Shown here: piece after piece, positions 7,137 to 16,129 of the stretch
Numbering within the stretch: the first letter of the stretch is position 1
How the letters are laid out: each line of letters begins with the position of its first letter
Assembly: GCA_019115765.1 (NCBI GenBank)
Contig: DXCZ01000120.1
Location: forward strand, 42,767-106,766
Direction of reading: 5' to 3'
Length of the DNA: 64,000 bases
DNA from: Candidatus Mediterraneibacter stercoripullorum
GTDB taxonomy: Bacteria; Bacillota; Clostridia; Lachnospirales; Lachnospiraceae
Notes under the pieces: generated by a model
What the model saw: only the letters and a program-made list of their open reading frames with translations
What the model was told of the DNA's origin: nothing
The model's database searches: none
Program-made: the position numbers and the translations under genes

Positions 7137-10010
7137 TTAATCACCTGCAGTGGCAGCGCCAAGGCCTGCGGCATGTCCGGTGATCAATTCGTCCTTAAGA
7201 TCCGGATCAAAATAGATCCTGGCAAGGTCTCTTGAAACCTCTGCCGCATAAGAAGAACTGTATCCATAGGCAATACGGGTCGCAATTGCAATCTGAGGAG
7301 AATCAGTCGGTGCATATCCTACAAAGAGGCCGTGATCCGGGTGAACAGAACTCTGCTGTGCGGTACCGGTCTTGCCTGCCATAGAAAGATCATATCCCCG
7401 GAATGTAGATGAATTACTGACTACACGCTCCATACCGCTATGGACAAGACTCCAGGTCGAATCACTCACATCATCCAATGTGTTCACAACTTCTGCAGAA
7501 TAATCCTTGATCAGATTGCCGTCAGAATCTGTTGTTTTGTCAATCAACGTCAGACTGTATACAGTTCCGCTGTTTGCTACGGCTGTAACATACCGGGCAA
7601 TCTGGCTGACTGTAAATGCATTATTACCCTGGCCGATTGCAGAACGTACAGAATCCTGAGTTGAAATCTGTGGTGATGATTCAGGGATCTCAACACCGGA
7701 CGTCTCGCCAAAACCAAACATTTCAGCATATTTCGCCAGGGTTTCGATACCTCTGTCACTGTCATAGTTTCCATTATCATCAAGCCCCAGTCTGTATCCG
7801 ACTTCATAAAAGAAAACATTACAGGAGTTCTGGAGAGCACCTGCTACGCTGAGGCTTCCATGTCCGCTGTGATTCCAGCAGCTTGGACTGGGAGTGATTT
7901 TGGTAAATCTTCCGTTACAGGATACCGTAGTACCTCCGGTAATAACGCCTTCTGTCAGACCGGCAACGGATGAAACCATCTTGAAGGTAGATCCCGGAGC
8001 AGTTACTTCCTGGGTGGCCCGGTTATAAAAAATCCGTGCTGTACCTGTATTAAGCTGTGTATAATATGCCGAATCCATTGTATTGGCAAGTCTGTTGTTG
8101 TCATATCCCGGATAGGAAACACATGCAAGGACATCTCCTGTATTTGGATCTGTTACAACAAGTCCGCCGGAACAAGGCTCCAGTCCCAGCTGTCCGGGAG
8201 TGATCTCGAGATTCTCGATTTTATCCACAAGCCAGGAATATGCACTGATACTTCCGGAGCGAAGCCCGTTGTATGCATTCTCATCCATATCCAGCACACC
8301 CTGCTCATATGCAATGGCGCAGATCTGGCTGCCGCTGACACTTCCTGATTTTATAAGATATTCATAGAGAAGTTTGTCGAAATTACTATCATCACTTAAA
8401 TATTCCTGAAGATAATCCAGCAGCGCCTGATATATTTCGTCAGAACTGGAATATGAACTGTCACCAATAGATGATGTATCAATCCAATTCTGTGATATGG
8501 CATAGTTCAAATAAGTATAGAGATTGATCGTCTCATCCTTAGTCCATGCAATATACGTCTCGTCTTCTGTATCGATCCGGTCTCTGACGAGGAGACCGGT
8601 CTGATCTCTGAGGACGTCATTGACAATATAGGACATATAAGCCTGCATTTCATCCGAAAGATCACGGTACGCGTCTGCATCAGGATTCTGCAGCTGGCTC
8701 ATGATACTGGAGAGAGTGGACTCATGTTTCTGCTGATAAGCGGCGTATACTTCCTTTTCAGCCGGCTGAGCATCATTTTCTGAAAAATGATCTGTATTGA
8801 TAATTGAGTTCGCAATAAATGCATTATAGGCATCTCCAACAGGAATGATAATATCACTGGCATCTTCAGCTGTAGAAGGGTCGTAGTCCAGTATATTCTG
8901 GAGTTTGGATACGATAATACCTGCAAGCTTTTCTTCCAGAAGATTGTAAGCATTGATCTGAATATCTCTGTCAATAGTAAGGTATACATCATTTCCTGCT
9001 TCCGGTTCTGTCCGGCTGATCGTTTCCAGAACTTTTCCTACATTATCAACATACAGTGCTGTCTCACCTTTTGTACCCTGAAGGACGCTGTCCAGAGTCT
9101 GTTCTAACCCGGATTTGCCGACGATATCTGAGAGGGAATACCGTTCCTTTTCATCATCATCAAGGGCATCGTATTCCGACTGGGACATAGGTCCTGTATA
9201 ACCGACTATAGATGAGAAGTATTCTGCGTCATTATAGCGGCGGAGAGACTCTTCATCAATATCGACGCCGGTCAGCTTGTCCTGATTTTCCATAATAGCG
9301 GCGGCAGTCTCGTCGCTGACATCCGAAGCCAGAGTAGTTGCCTGATACTGCTGATAGCTGTTCAGATTCATTGCGTAACGCATATTGATGATCTTCAGCA
9401 GATACTGCGGGTCCTGACTGGTGTCCAGACCATATCCATATGTTTTATTTGTACACAGATAATCAATGATGTCTGCGGCGGTCGAATTCCTCTGCTCCTG
9501 CGTCAGATCGCTTGTATAAGACTTGCCGTAGACATCCGCTATAAAACGGAGCCGCTGCGTTTCGCTTGACTGAGTAAACTGATAATTTCCAGAAGAATCA
9601 ACGGAGATCCCAAAAGTGCTGATCACAGAGTCACCGTGAGACTCGACAATTTCAATTACATCTGAAAGTATCTGATTCAGCTGTTCATTTCTTTCACTTC
9701 TGGTTAATCCAGTAGGAAGCATATCCGTGATCGTTACAGAATAGGCAAGCTCATTATAGGCCAGCAGATTTCCATTCCGGTCATAAATATTTCCTCTGGT
9801 GGCCGGAATGGTCTCAGTCCTGCGGACCTGCGTTTCAAACTCGTCTCTGTAGTATTCGCCTCTGACGATCTGCAGATAAAACAGACGTCCCACCAGAACG
9901 GTGGAAGACAGGCAGAATACAACGATAAGCATGACCAGGCGGGAACGCAAAAGGTAGTCTATGGCTTCTTTTATCCGATCTATGATTTCACTAAACAAAT
10001 TTACTTGCAC
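7137..10010 (-). CDS. mrdA: Penicillin-binding protein 2 with a large insert (rod elongation transpeptidase)
   Basis: A 957-residue class B penicillin-binding protein that cross-links new wall strands together with RodA. Order: short cytoplasmic tail, one membrane anchor (24-48), dimerisation domain with TIPATRGNIYDRNG (67-80), then the transpeptidase domain with STFK (674-677), SCN (about 730) and KTGTAQQ (about 880). Residues about 360-610 form an Asp/Ser/Tyr-rich helical insert; most PBP2 proteins are 600-700 residues and lack it. The frame starts at a GTG (10010) one base after GGAG; a TTG at 9998 would have better spacing. It overlaps mreD. Confidence 0.94.
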   Translation of the reverse strand: MQVNLFSEIIDRIKEAIDYLLRSRLVMLIVVFCLSSTVLVGRLFYLQIVRGEYYRDEFETQVRRTETIPATRGNIYDRNGNLLAYNELAYSVTITDMLPTGLTRSERNEQLNQILSDVIEIVESHGDSVISTFGISVDSSGNYQFTQSSETQRLRFIADVYGKSYTSDLTQEQRNSTAADIIDYLCTNKTYGYGLDTSQDPQYLLKIINMRYAMNLNSYQQYQATTLASDVSDETAAAIMENQDKLTGVDIDEESLRRYNDAEYFSSIVGYTGPMSQSEYDALDDDEKERYSLSDIVGKSGLEQTLDSVLQGTKGETALYVDNVGKVLETISRTEPEAGNDVYLTIDRDIQINAYNLLEEKLAGIIVSKLQNILDYDPSTAEDASDIIIPVGDAYNAFIANSIINTDHFSENDAQPAEKEVYAAYQQKHESTLSSIMSQLQNPDADAYRDLSDEMQAYMSYIVNDVLRDQTGLLVRDRIDTEDETYIAWTKDETINLYTYLNYAISQNWIDTSSIGDSSYSSSDEIYQALLDYLQEYLSDDSNFDKLLYEYLIKSGSVSGSQICAIAYEQGVLDMDENAYNGLRSGSISAYSWLVDKIENLEITPGQLGLEPCSGGLVVTDPNTGDVLACVSYPGYDNNRLANTMDSAYYTQLNTGTARIFYNRATQEVTAPGSTFKMVSSVAGLTEGVITGGTTVSCNGRFTKITPSPSCWNHSGHGSLSVAGALQNSCNVFFYEVGYRLGLDDNGNYDSDRGIETLAKYAEMFGFGETSGVEIPESSPQISTQDSVRSAIGQGNNAFTVSQIARYVTAVANSGTVYSLTLIDKTTDSDGNLIKDYSAEVVNTLDDVSDSTWSLVHSGMERVVSNSSTFRGYDLSMAGKTGTAQQSSVHPDHGLFVGYAPTDSPQIAIATRIAYGYSSSYAAEVSRDLARIYFDPDLKDELITGHAAGLGAATAGD

Positions 10011-10524
10011 TCCTTTTCTCTTCTGCTTCCAGTCTGTTGTTTACCAACAGGATAAGCGGGTAAACCACGATCGTAACGACGATCGTGTAGATCAATTCAG
10101 GAACAATAATACTGTTAAGATAAAACAGAAAGTCAAAATCACTCCGCAGCATAAACATAAGCAGATAAATAACAATACCATATATAAACTCACTAAGAAT
10201 GATCAGAAACAGCGGAAGCTTGATATCTTCATCGTAATACATCTGCTCGAAAAATCCATTGATAAATCCGATCAGCAGATAGATCAATGCGTAAAAGCCG
10301 ATCATGTCGCCGAACTGAATATCGATCAGGAGTCCGGAAAAGAATCCGACAAGCATTCCCTCCCGTGAGCCTCTCATAAATCCGAATGAAGAGGTGACAA
10401 TGATCATAAGGTTCGGTTTGATCCCGGCAAGTTCAAGCTTCGAAAATACAGTACACTGCAGCAGATAAGCTGCCAGCAGGATCAGTGCAGTGGCAGCAAA
10501 GCGCTTTAGCCTCAATACTTTCAT
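9991..10524 (-). CDS. mreD: Rod shape-determining membrane protein MreD
   Basis: A 177-residue protein with five to six membrane segments and the MreD pattern LLQCTVFSKLELAGIKPNL...FGFMRGSREGMLVGFFSGLLIDIQFGDMIGFYAL. MreD sits in the elongasome with MreC, RodA and PBP2. The ATG at 10524 has GGAGAGGGG upstream. It lies directly between mreC and the PBP2 gene and ends inside the start of the latter. Confidence 0.94.
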   Translation of the reverse strand: MKVLRLKRFAATALILLAAYLLQCTVFSKLELAGIKPNLMIIVTSSFGFMRGSREGMLVGFFSGLLIDIQFGDMIGFYALIYLLIGFINGFFEQMYYDEDIKLPLFLIILSEFIYGIVIYLLMFMLRSDFDFLFYLNSIIVPELIYTIVVTIVVYPLILLVNNRLEAEEKRSASKFV

Positions 10525-10539
10525 GAATACACCCCTCTC

Positions 10540-11409
10540 CTACTCGCTCTGTCCGGCGCCTGTGAGCTCGGCTTTTGTCGTTGTAATGACAAGGACCTGC
10601 TGAATGTTCTTAAAATCAACAGCCGGGGTAATATATCCGGAACGGGTAAGATTGTTAGAATCAACATTAATCTCACTGACCGTTCCGATCAGGATTCCCT
10701 GAAGATATTTATCACTGATGTAGGAGGTGACAATCTGATCACCTATATTAACTACATTTTCATTGTTTTCCATCTGCTCAAACCGCATTTGTCCGTCTGA
10801 CATCAGAGATAGATCTCCGCTGACGATACAACGGTCGGATGTAGAAAGCACCATTCCGCTGACATTGCTTGAATCATCTATAATAGAACGAACAGTCGCC
10901 CAGGTAGGACCTACTTCTGTAACAATGCCTACCAGACCTGTTTGAGCCATAACATTCATATCAACAGCAATACCATCATTACTTCCCTTGTCGATCGTAA
11001 AAGTGCTGAACCAGTTTCCGGCGTCTTTTCCGATCACATTTGCAGCTGTCTTCTCATAATCAGCATAATTCTGATCCAGCTGGTAGAGTTCCTGAAGCTG
11101 CTCCAGTTCAGAGCGTTCACCCTGCAGATAATTATTTTCCGTTGTGAGGGAATCCACCTGTTCTCTCAGCTGCTCGTTTTCTGCGCGGAGTTCCTCCATC
11201 GTGTCAAAATTATCTGTCATGTCGCCAAGCCAGCTTCCAATATAATTGATTCCCTGCTGAAGCGGAATAACTGTGACATTGGCAATCGCCCGGAAAGGTC
11301 CGCTCACTCTGTCGGAGAAGGAGGAGAGGACCATCATCAGGATACAGAAAACCGTCAATCCCAAAAGTATATATCTGTTTATAACAGAAGTCTGATTCTT
11401 TCTTTTCAT
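10540..11409 (-). CDS. mreC: Rod shape-determining protein MreC
   Basis: 289 residues: one membrane anchor (about 12-32), a coiled coil (about 68-110, MEELRAENEQLREQVDSL), and two beta-barrel domains with the MreC segment NVIGKDAGNWFSTFTIDKGS and GLVGIVTEVGPTWATV. MreC forms the extracytoplasmic scaffold that activates PBP2. The ATG at 11409 follows AGGTGG at 8 bases; the frame also opens at a GTG at 11421. It lies between mreB and mreD. Confidence 0.95.
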   Translation of the reverse strand: MKRKNQTSVINRYILLGLTVFCILMMVLSSFSDRVSGPFRAIANVTVIPLQQGINYIGSWLGDMTDNFDTMEELRAENEQLREQVDSLTTENNYLQGERSELEQLQELYQLDQNYADYEKTAANVIGKDAGNWFSTFTIDKGSNDGIAVDMNVMAQTGLVGIVTEVGPTWATVRSIIDDSSNVSGMVLSTSDRCIVSGDLSLMSDGQMRFEQMENNENVVNIGDQIVTSYISDKYLQGILIGTVSEINVDSNNLTRSGYITPAVDFKNIQQVLVITTTKAELTGAGQSE

Positions 11410-11446
11410 TATTTTAACCACCTATTATATTTCAACCATGTCATAT

Positions 11447-12472
11447 TTATCTCAGCCACCTGTAATCCTCATTCAGCATGGAATACGTCAGGCGTCTGTA
11501 ATATGCTTTGTCCTGTATGATCTTCTGGAGGCCCTTTACAACACAGAGCTCCGGCTCCGGAACTGTTGATACGGGAAGTCCTGTACTTTCTTCCAGATAT
11601 GTAGACAGACCTTTCAGATTAGCCATCCCTCCGGTAAGACAGATCCCGTTCACATCGATCTCCCGTCTTACATCCGGCGGGGTACGGTCAAGCATCGAGC
11701 GGATCGCGCGCACACAGTCTTCCAGGGGTTCCTTCATTGCGGCCCGCACCAGGCTGATCGGGACGTCAGTCTGAGAAGGTACGCCGGTGATCAGATCTCT
11801 TCCCGCCACAGTAAGACTGGCGCTGGTCTGCTGTTCAAAGACTCCGAATTCATGCCTGAGGCGCTCGGCCGTCAGTTTCCCGATCAGGAAATCCTTCGTA
11901 TGTCTGACCAGTCCGGCAATGGCAGCATCAAAATGTTCGCCGCCCTTCTTGACCAGCCGGTTCAGCACCATACCTCCGGACGCAAGAACAGAGAGCTCTG
12001 TCGTTCCACCCCCGAAATTAGCGACAAAAACTCCCTTTTCTTTCATAACGTCGATCCCGAATCCGATGGCGTCGGCAAGCCCACGCTCTACAATGCGGAC
12101 AGACTTTGCCCTTGCTTCTGAGTGAAGGACAAGATCGTAGAAAGCCTTCTTCTCGACTTCTGTAACATCTGTCGGTACCGCGATCACATATTCTGATCCT
12201 CTCATAAACTGTCTGTCCGTCTGGAGAAGGTTCCCGAGAAGATACTGCATATCGTCAAAATGGGCGATCACACCATTCTTCATGGGAAAGACGACCTGAA
12301 TATTATCGGGCGCCTTCTCGTACATTTCGTAGGCCTCGTCTCCTACCGAAAAAATATATTTCTTATCTTTCATGGCGATTACATTTTTTTCACGCCATAT
12401 CCGGTCCTTTTTTCTGTCGAACACTTTTATTTCATATGTTCCCAGATCCAGTCCATAAATATTCCTGGCCAT
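11447..12472 (-). CDS. mreB: MreB-like actin homologue (rod shape)
   Basis: A 341-residue bacterial actin. Visible are the phosphate-1 motif GLDLGTYEIK (residues 6-15), the phosphate-2 segment NFGGGTTELSVL, the adenosine segment ICLTGGMANLKGL and VFPMKNGVIAHFDDM. It is diverged from standard MreB/Mbl: the DIGGGTTE aspartate is Asn here. MreB filaments organise wall synthesis under the membrane. The ATG at 12472 fits relatives; GGGATGG is a modest ribosome binding site. It leads the mreBCD genes after radC, which supports a shape role over ParM-type plasmid segregation. Confidence 0.88.
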   Translation of the reverse strand: MARNIYGLDLGTYEIKVFDRKKDRIWREKNVIAMKDKKYIFSVGDEAYEMYEKAPDNIQVVFPMKNGVIAHFDDMQYLLGNLLQTDRQFMRGSEYVIAVPTDVTEVEKKAFYDLVLHSEARAKSVRIVERGLADAIGFGIDVMKEKGVFVANFGGGTTELSVLASGGMVLNRLVKKGGEHFDAAIAGLVRHTKDFLIGKLTAERLRHEFGVFEQQTSASLTVAGRDLITGVPSQTDVPISLVRAAMKEPLEDCVRAIRSMLDRTPPDVRREIDVNGICLTGGMANLKGLSTYLEESTGLPVSTVPEPELCVVKGLQKIIQDKAYYRRLTYSMLNEDYRWLR

Positions 12473-12544
12473 AAATTTTCCATCCCTTATCAATTACTCG
12501 GCTGTCATGCGGATCCCGTTATGCCGGGCTGTTTATACAGGATC

Positions 12545-13258
12545 TCACCCAGCCGGATCCACTTTATCAAGAAAGCCTTTTTCCCTCATACTTATAAAAC
12601 AGTTGTCACCTATAACAATATGGTCGAGAAGTTCTACCCCGATCAGACGGCCGGCTTCAAAAACACGGCGTGTAATGCATACATCATTTCTGCTGGGGGT
12701 CGGATCTCCGCTTGGATGATTATGAATCAGTATGATCGATACGGCATCTTTCTGCAATGCCTCGACAAGAATCTCTCTTGGCGAAATCAGTGCCATATTG
12801 ACAGTTCCGCTGGAAAGATTCTTTTCACCGATCATGCGTGATCTTGTATTCAGAAGAATGACCTTAACCACTTCTCTGTTCCTGTGTCTCATATCCTCCA
12901 TGTAATATCTGGCGATAGTTTCCGGGGCGGAAAAGTTCAACCCTTCCTGAGCGGAAGCTCTGGCCATCCTCTTGGAAAGTTCACACAGACAGAGGATCTG
13001 AATGGATTTGACTTTGCCGATTCCCTTGATCTTCTTAAGGCGTTCGCCGGTCCAGTGGTGGATATGAAGAAGTCCTGTGCCGTTTTCATCTGAATGCAGG
13101 AGCCGTTTGGCAAGCTGCAGGGAATTCTCCCCTCTGGTCCCTGTCCGCAGCAGGATAGCCAGAAGCTCTGCATCTGTAAGATTCTCCGGTCCATATTGTT
13201 CACATTTTTCATATGGCCGCTCTTCGCGGTACATTTCTTTTATTGTATTGCTTTTCAT
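12545..13258 (-). CDS. radC: RadC family JAMM/MPN-domain protein
   Basis: A 237-residue RadC protein (UPF0758). The N-terminal half has the helix-hairpin-helix-like region (ELLAILLRTGTRGENSL and GIGKVKSIQ). The C-terminal half has the metal-binding JAMM motif HNHPSGDPTPSRND. The molecular role of chromosomal RadC is unsettled; it is not proven to repair DNA. It is the first gene of the mre/min operon, an arrangement common in Firmicutes. The ATG at 13258 matches relatives but has no strong ribosome binding site. Confidence 0.93.
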   Translation of the reverse strand: MKSNTIKEMYREERPYEKCEQYGPENLTDAELLAILLRTGTRGENSLQLAKRLLHSDENGTGLLHIHHWTGERLKKIKGIGKVKSIQILCLCELSKRMARASAQEGLNFSAPETIARYYMEDMRHRNREVVKVILLNTRSRMIGEKNLSSGTVNMALISPREILVEALQKDAVSIILIHNHPSGDPTPSRNDVCITRRVFEAGRLIGVELLDHIVIGDNCFISMREKGFLDKVDPAG

Positions 13259-13298
13259 ATTTATATTCTACTACTGCGATGATACAATACAACGATTT

Positions 13299-13327
13299 AT
13301 TTTAGCACAGTTTAAAAATCATGTATA
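13299..13327 (-). promoter_or_regulatory. Promoter of the radC-mre-min-rodA operon
   Basis: Reading leftwards, TATACA (13322-13327) and TAAAAT (13299-13304) are 17 bases apart, with TGC before the -10. It lies about 40 bases before the radC ATG in the short gap behind the flavoprotein gene. No other promoter is obvious within the operon. Confidence 0.6.
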
Positions 13328-13335
13328 GAGGAGGT

Positions 13336-14916
13336 CTATAAAATTTCTGTGAATCTTTTTATAATTGCCTCAGCAGTCTTCAGCCCGTCCATGGCGGCAG
13401 ATGTGATTCCTCCTGCGTATCCGGCGCCTTCTCCGCAGGGATAGAGCCACGATACTGCATCAGATACGAAATGTTCTGTGCGGGGAATGCGTACAGGAGA
13501 GGAAGTCCTGCTTTCCACACCGGACAGGAGAACATCTTTGTCCGCGAAGCCGTGTATCTTCCGGTCCATGGCGCAGATACCTTTTTCTATGGAATTTCCG
13601 ATCTCTGAAGGAAATATTCCCCGCACATCTCCGAACTGCCAGCTGCCCCTGATACAGGGACGGATCTTTCCTGCAGAGGTACTGATCTGATTTGCCTGAT
13701 AATCTCCGAATCGCTGGACTGGAACACTCCCCTTCCCCGCATTCCAGGCATTTTCCTCGAGAGTTCTCTGGAAATGAACACCTGCCAGCGGATGTTCTGA
13801 ACCATAGTCATCCGGAGTGACTGTGACGATAACGGCACTGTTGGAATTCTCCCCTGCCCTGTCGTGATAGCTCATGCCGTTTACCGCCAGACGCCCTTCT
13901 TCTGAGGAAGCGTTGACCACATAACCGCCGGGGCACATACAGAATGTGTATACACCCCTGCCGTTTTCAAGCTTCTCAGTCAGCTTATACGCTGCGGCAG
14001 GAAGGCTGCCTCTGTCCATGCGTCCGTACTGAGAGGTATCTATGAGCTGCTGGGGGTGCTCCACACGTACGCCTACGGCGAAGGATTTGGCTTCTATTGG
14101 AATCCCTCTGTCATACAGCATCTGAAATGTGTCCCTGGCGCTGTGGCCTATGGCAAGGACAGCTGCATCTGTACGGATTTCCCCGTTCTCTGTGATCAGA
14201 AGATTCTCCTCAGGCACCAGATCCGTAACCCGGGTATGAAATCGGAACTCACCGCCCAGGTCCGTGATCTCATTTCTCATGGCCTCCACGACATTGATCA
14301 GGATGTCCGTGCCGATATGCGGTTTCTGGTCATAGAGAATCTCCTCCGGAGCGCCGAATCGTACGAACGTCTCCAGAACGAAACGGTTCCTTCCGCATGG
14401 GTCCTTTACAAGCGTATTCAGTTTTCCGTCAGAGAAGGTGCCCGCTCCTCCTTCACCGAACTGAACATTGGAAGAAGGATCCAGGATACCTGTCTTCCAG
14501 AAATGTTCCACATCCTGTTGTCTTTCCCGTACCGAGGCGCCCCGTTCCAGTACAAGAGGGCGATATCCCTCCTTTGCCAGAAGATATGCGCAGAAAAGAC
14601 CGGCAGGCCCGCTACCGACGATCACAGGTCTGTTCCGGAGCGGCTCAGAGCCGTGTTCCGGAGCCTGATAGATCCTGTCCGCCGCTTTTGTAAGCTTTCC
14701 TTTGGAATGTTTCAGGATTTTCTCCTCGTGGCGGACGTCCAGATCGATGGTGTAGACATAATACAGTTCTGGTTTCTTCCTTGCATCAAGGGAACGCTTT
14801 CTTATGGAAAATCCCCGCAGTTCGTCCTCTCTGATATGAGCGGTACGGATGATTTTCTTCCTGAGCTGATCCGGTGTGTGATCCACCGGCAGTTTAAGCT
14901 GACTGATCCTGATCAT
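13336..14916 (-). CDS. FAD-dependent dehydrogenase (COG2509 family)
   Basis: A 526-residue flavoprotein. It has an N-terminal RNA-binding-like small domain (residues 1-90) and an FAD-binding Rossmann motif (VIVGSGPAGLFCAYLLA, about 99-115). It also has GEGGAGTFSDGKLNT, IGHSARDTF and a C-terminal GEGAGYAGGITSAAMDGL that closes the FAD site. Substrate unknown. The ATG at 14916 is preceded by AAAGGAGG, while the longer frame extends into the next gene. It overlaps the end of the neighbouring HI0933-type flavoprotein gene, so the two are translated together, and it is last in the mutS operon. Confidence 0.9.
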   Translation of the reverse strand: MIRISQLKLPVDHTPDQLRKKIIRTAHIREDELRGFSIRKRSLDARKKPELYYVYTIDLDVRHEEKILKHSKGKLTKAADRIYQAPEHGSEPLRNRPVIVGSGPAGLFCAYLLAKEGYRPLVLERGASVRERQQDVEHFWKTGILDPSSNVQFGEGGAGTFSDGKLNTLVKDPCGRNRFVLETFVRFGAPEEILYDQKPHIGTDILINVVEAMRNEITDLGGEFRFHTRVTDLVPEENLLITENGEIRTDAAVLAIGHSARDTFQMLYDRGIPIEAKSFAVGVRVEHPQQLIDTSQYGRMDRGSLPAAAYKLTEKLENGRGVYTFCMCPGGYVVNASSEEGRLAVNGMSYHDRAGENSNSAVIVTVTPDDYGSEHPLAGVHFQRTLEENAWNAGKGSVPVQRFGDYQANQISTSAGKIRPCIRGSWQFGDVRGIFPSEIGNSIEKGICAMDRKIHGFADKDVLLSGVESRTSSPVRIPRTEHFVSDAVSWLYPCGEGAGYAGGITSAAMDGLKTAEAIIKRFTEIL

Positions 14917-16129
14917 GGGCAGCCTCCTTTCCGCTGATATGACCGCTGGTCCAGGCCCATTGCAGATTATATCCGCCGCAGATCCCGTCCACATCCAGAA
15001 TCTCGCCGGCAAAATACAGGCCGGGTATATAAAGTGATTCCAGTGTATCAGGATTTACCTCTTCTGTATCAATCCCGCCGCAGCAGACCTGAGCCTGTTC
15101 AAAGGAATTTGCTGCAGTAACGGTAGTCCGGAATCTTTTGATCAGCCCGCACAGGTGTTCCAGATCCGTATCTGTGAACTCTCCTGCTGTTTTCTTCCGG
15201 CCGATACCTGAGAGACGGATCCAAAGCTCGGACAGCTTACGGTGGAACAGACCGGTGAGGAAATCTTCTGCATGTTTCTCGGGGCGCATAGACACCCTGG
15301 CCTTCAGAAACGTCAGAGTCTGTTCAAACGTAAAGTCAGGCATAAAGTCAAGGAGAGCAGTTACTTCCTTCCCTTCATAGAGAGCGCGGGAAGCCCAGCG
15401 GCTGACCTGGAAGACCGGGATGCCTGAGATCCCGTAGGAAGTCAGCTGGATCTCGCCGGTATTTGCAGCTATACATTCATCGCCGCAGTAGAGAGAGACC
15501 TGTCCGTTCACCCTGACGCCGGCAATGCTCTTCATGAACTTCTCCCTGCATCTGAGCTGTACAAGGGCCGGAAGCACAGGTATGATCCTGTGTCCCAGAT
15601 CCTTTGCCAGATCATAGCCGGTTCCGTCTGAACCGGTATTGGGCGCGGCTTTGGATCCCGCACAGAGGATGACCCGGTCCGCGCGAACATCATCCCTGTC
15701 TGTTATGATACGGAAATGCTTTTTCCCGGGAATGATCTTACGGCATTCTATCCCGGTACGGATATCCACCCGGAGACGTTCCATTTCCATGCGCAGCACA
15801 TCGGCCACGGCAGATGCCTGATCAGAATTGGGATAAATGTATCCGTTTCGGTTCTTCGAGTATACTCCCAGCCTCAGAAAAAATGCGATCGTATCCTGAG
15901 TGCCGAACCGTTCGATAAGACGCCATGGAAAAAGCAGGTTGTCCGAATTGTAGCAGAACGGTTCCTGCATGGTGTTGGTAAAATTACATCTTCCGTTTCC
16001 TGTAGATAATATTTTCTTTCCGACCTGATCCCCGTGTTCCAGCAGGATCACGCGAGCTCCTTCCGAAGCAGCGGTTATGGCAGCCATCATACCGGATGCG
16101 CCGCCGCCGATCACAGCAATTGTTTTCAT
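14894..16129 (-). CDS. HI0933/BaiN-type NAD(P)/FAD-dependent oxidoreductase
   Basis: A 411-residue flavoprotein of the HI0933 (COG2081) family, with the FAD dinucleotide motif AVIGGGASGMMAA (5-17), the family block GKKILSTGNGRCNFTN, and the C-terminal LYFAGEILDVDGICGGYNLQWAWTSG (in two conserved pieces). BaiN in bile-acid-converting Clostridia is a relative, but most members have no known substrate and no bai genes are nearby. It starts with an ATGA overlap on the upstream lyase-like gene, with AGGATTGG upstream. Confidence 0.9.
   Translation of the reverse strand: MKTIAVIGGGASGMMAAITAASEGARVILLEHGDQVGKKILSTGNGRCNFTNTMQEPFCYNSDNLLFPWRLIERFGTQDTIAFFLRLGVYSKNRNGYIYPNSDQASAVADVLRMEMERLRVDIRTGIECRKIIPGKKHFRIITDRDDVRADRVILCAGSKAAPNTGSDGTGYDLAKDLGHRIIPVLPALVQLRCREKFMKSIAGVRVNGQVSLYCGDECIAANTGEIQLTSYGISGIPVFQVSRWASRALYEGKEVTALLDFMPDFTFEQTLTFLKARVSMRPEKHAEDFLTGLFHRKLSELWIRLSGIGRKKTAGEFTDTDLEHLCGLIKRFRTTVTAANSFEQAQVCCGGIDTEEVNPDTLESLYIPGLYFAGEILDVDGICGGYNLQWAWTSGHISGKEAAHDQDQSA

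Noticed and set aside
13328..13345. AGAGGAGG on the plus strand followed by a possible rightward start
   Set aside because: No open frame of useful length follows; it lies in the radC promoter region.
14056..14937. Rightward frame of 293 codons
   Set aside because: Antisense to the COG2509 flavoprotein, whose motifs are intact.
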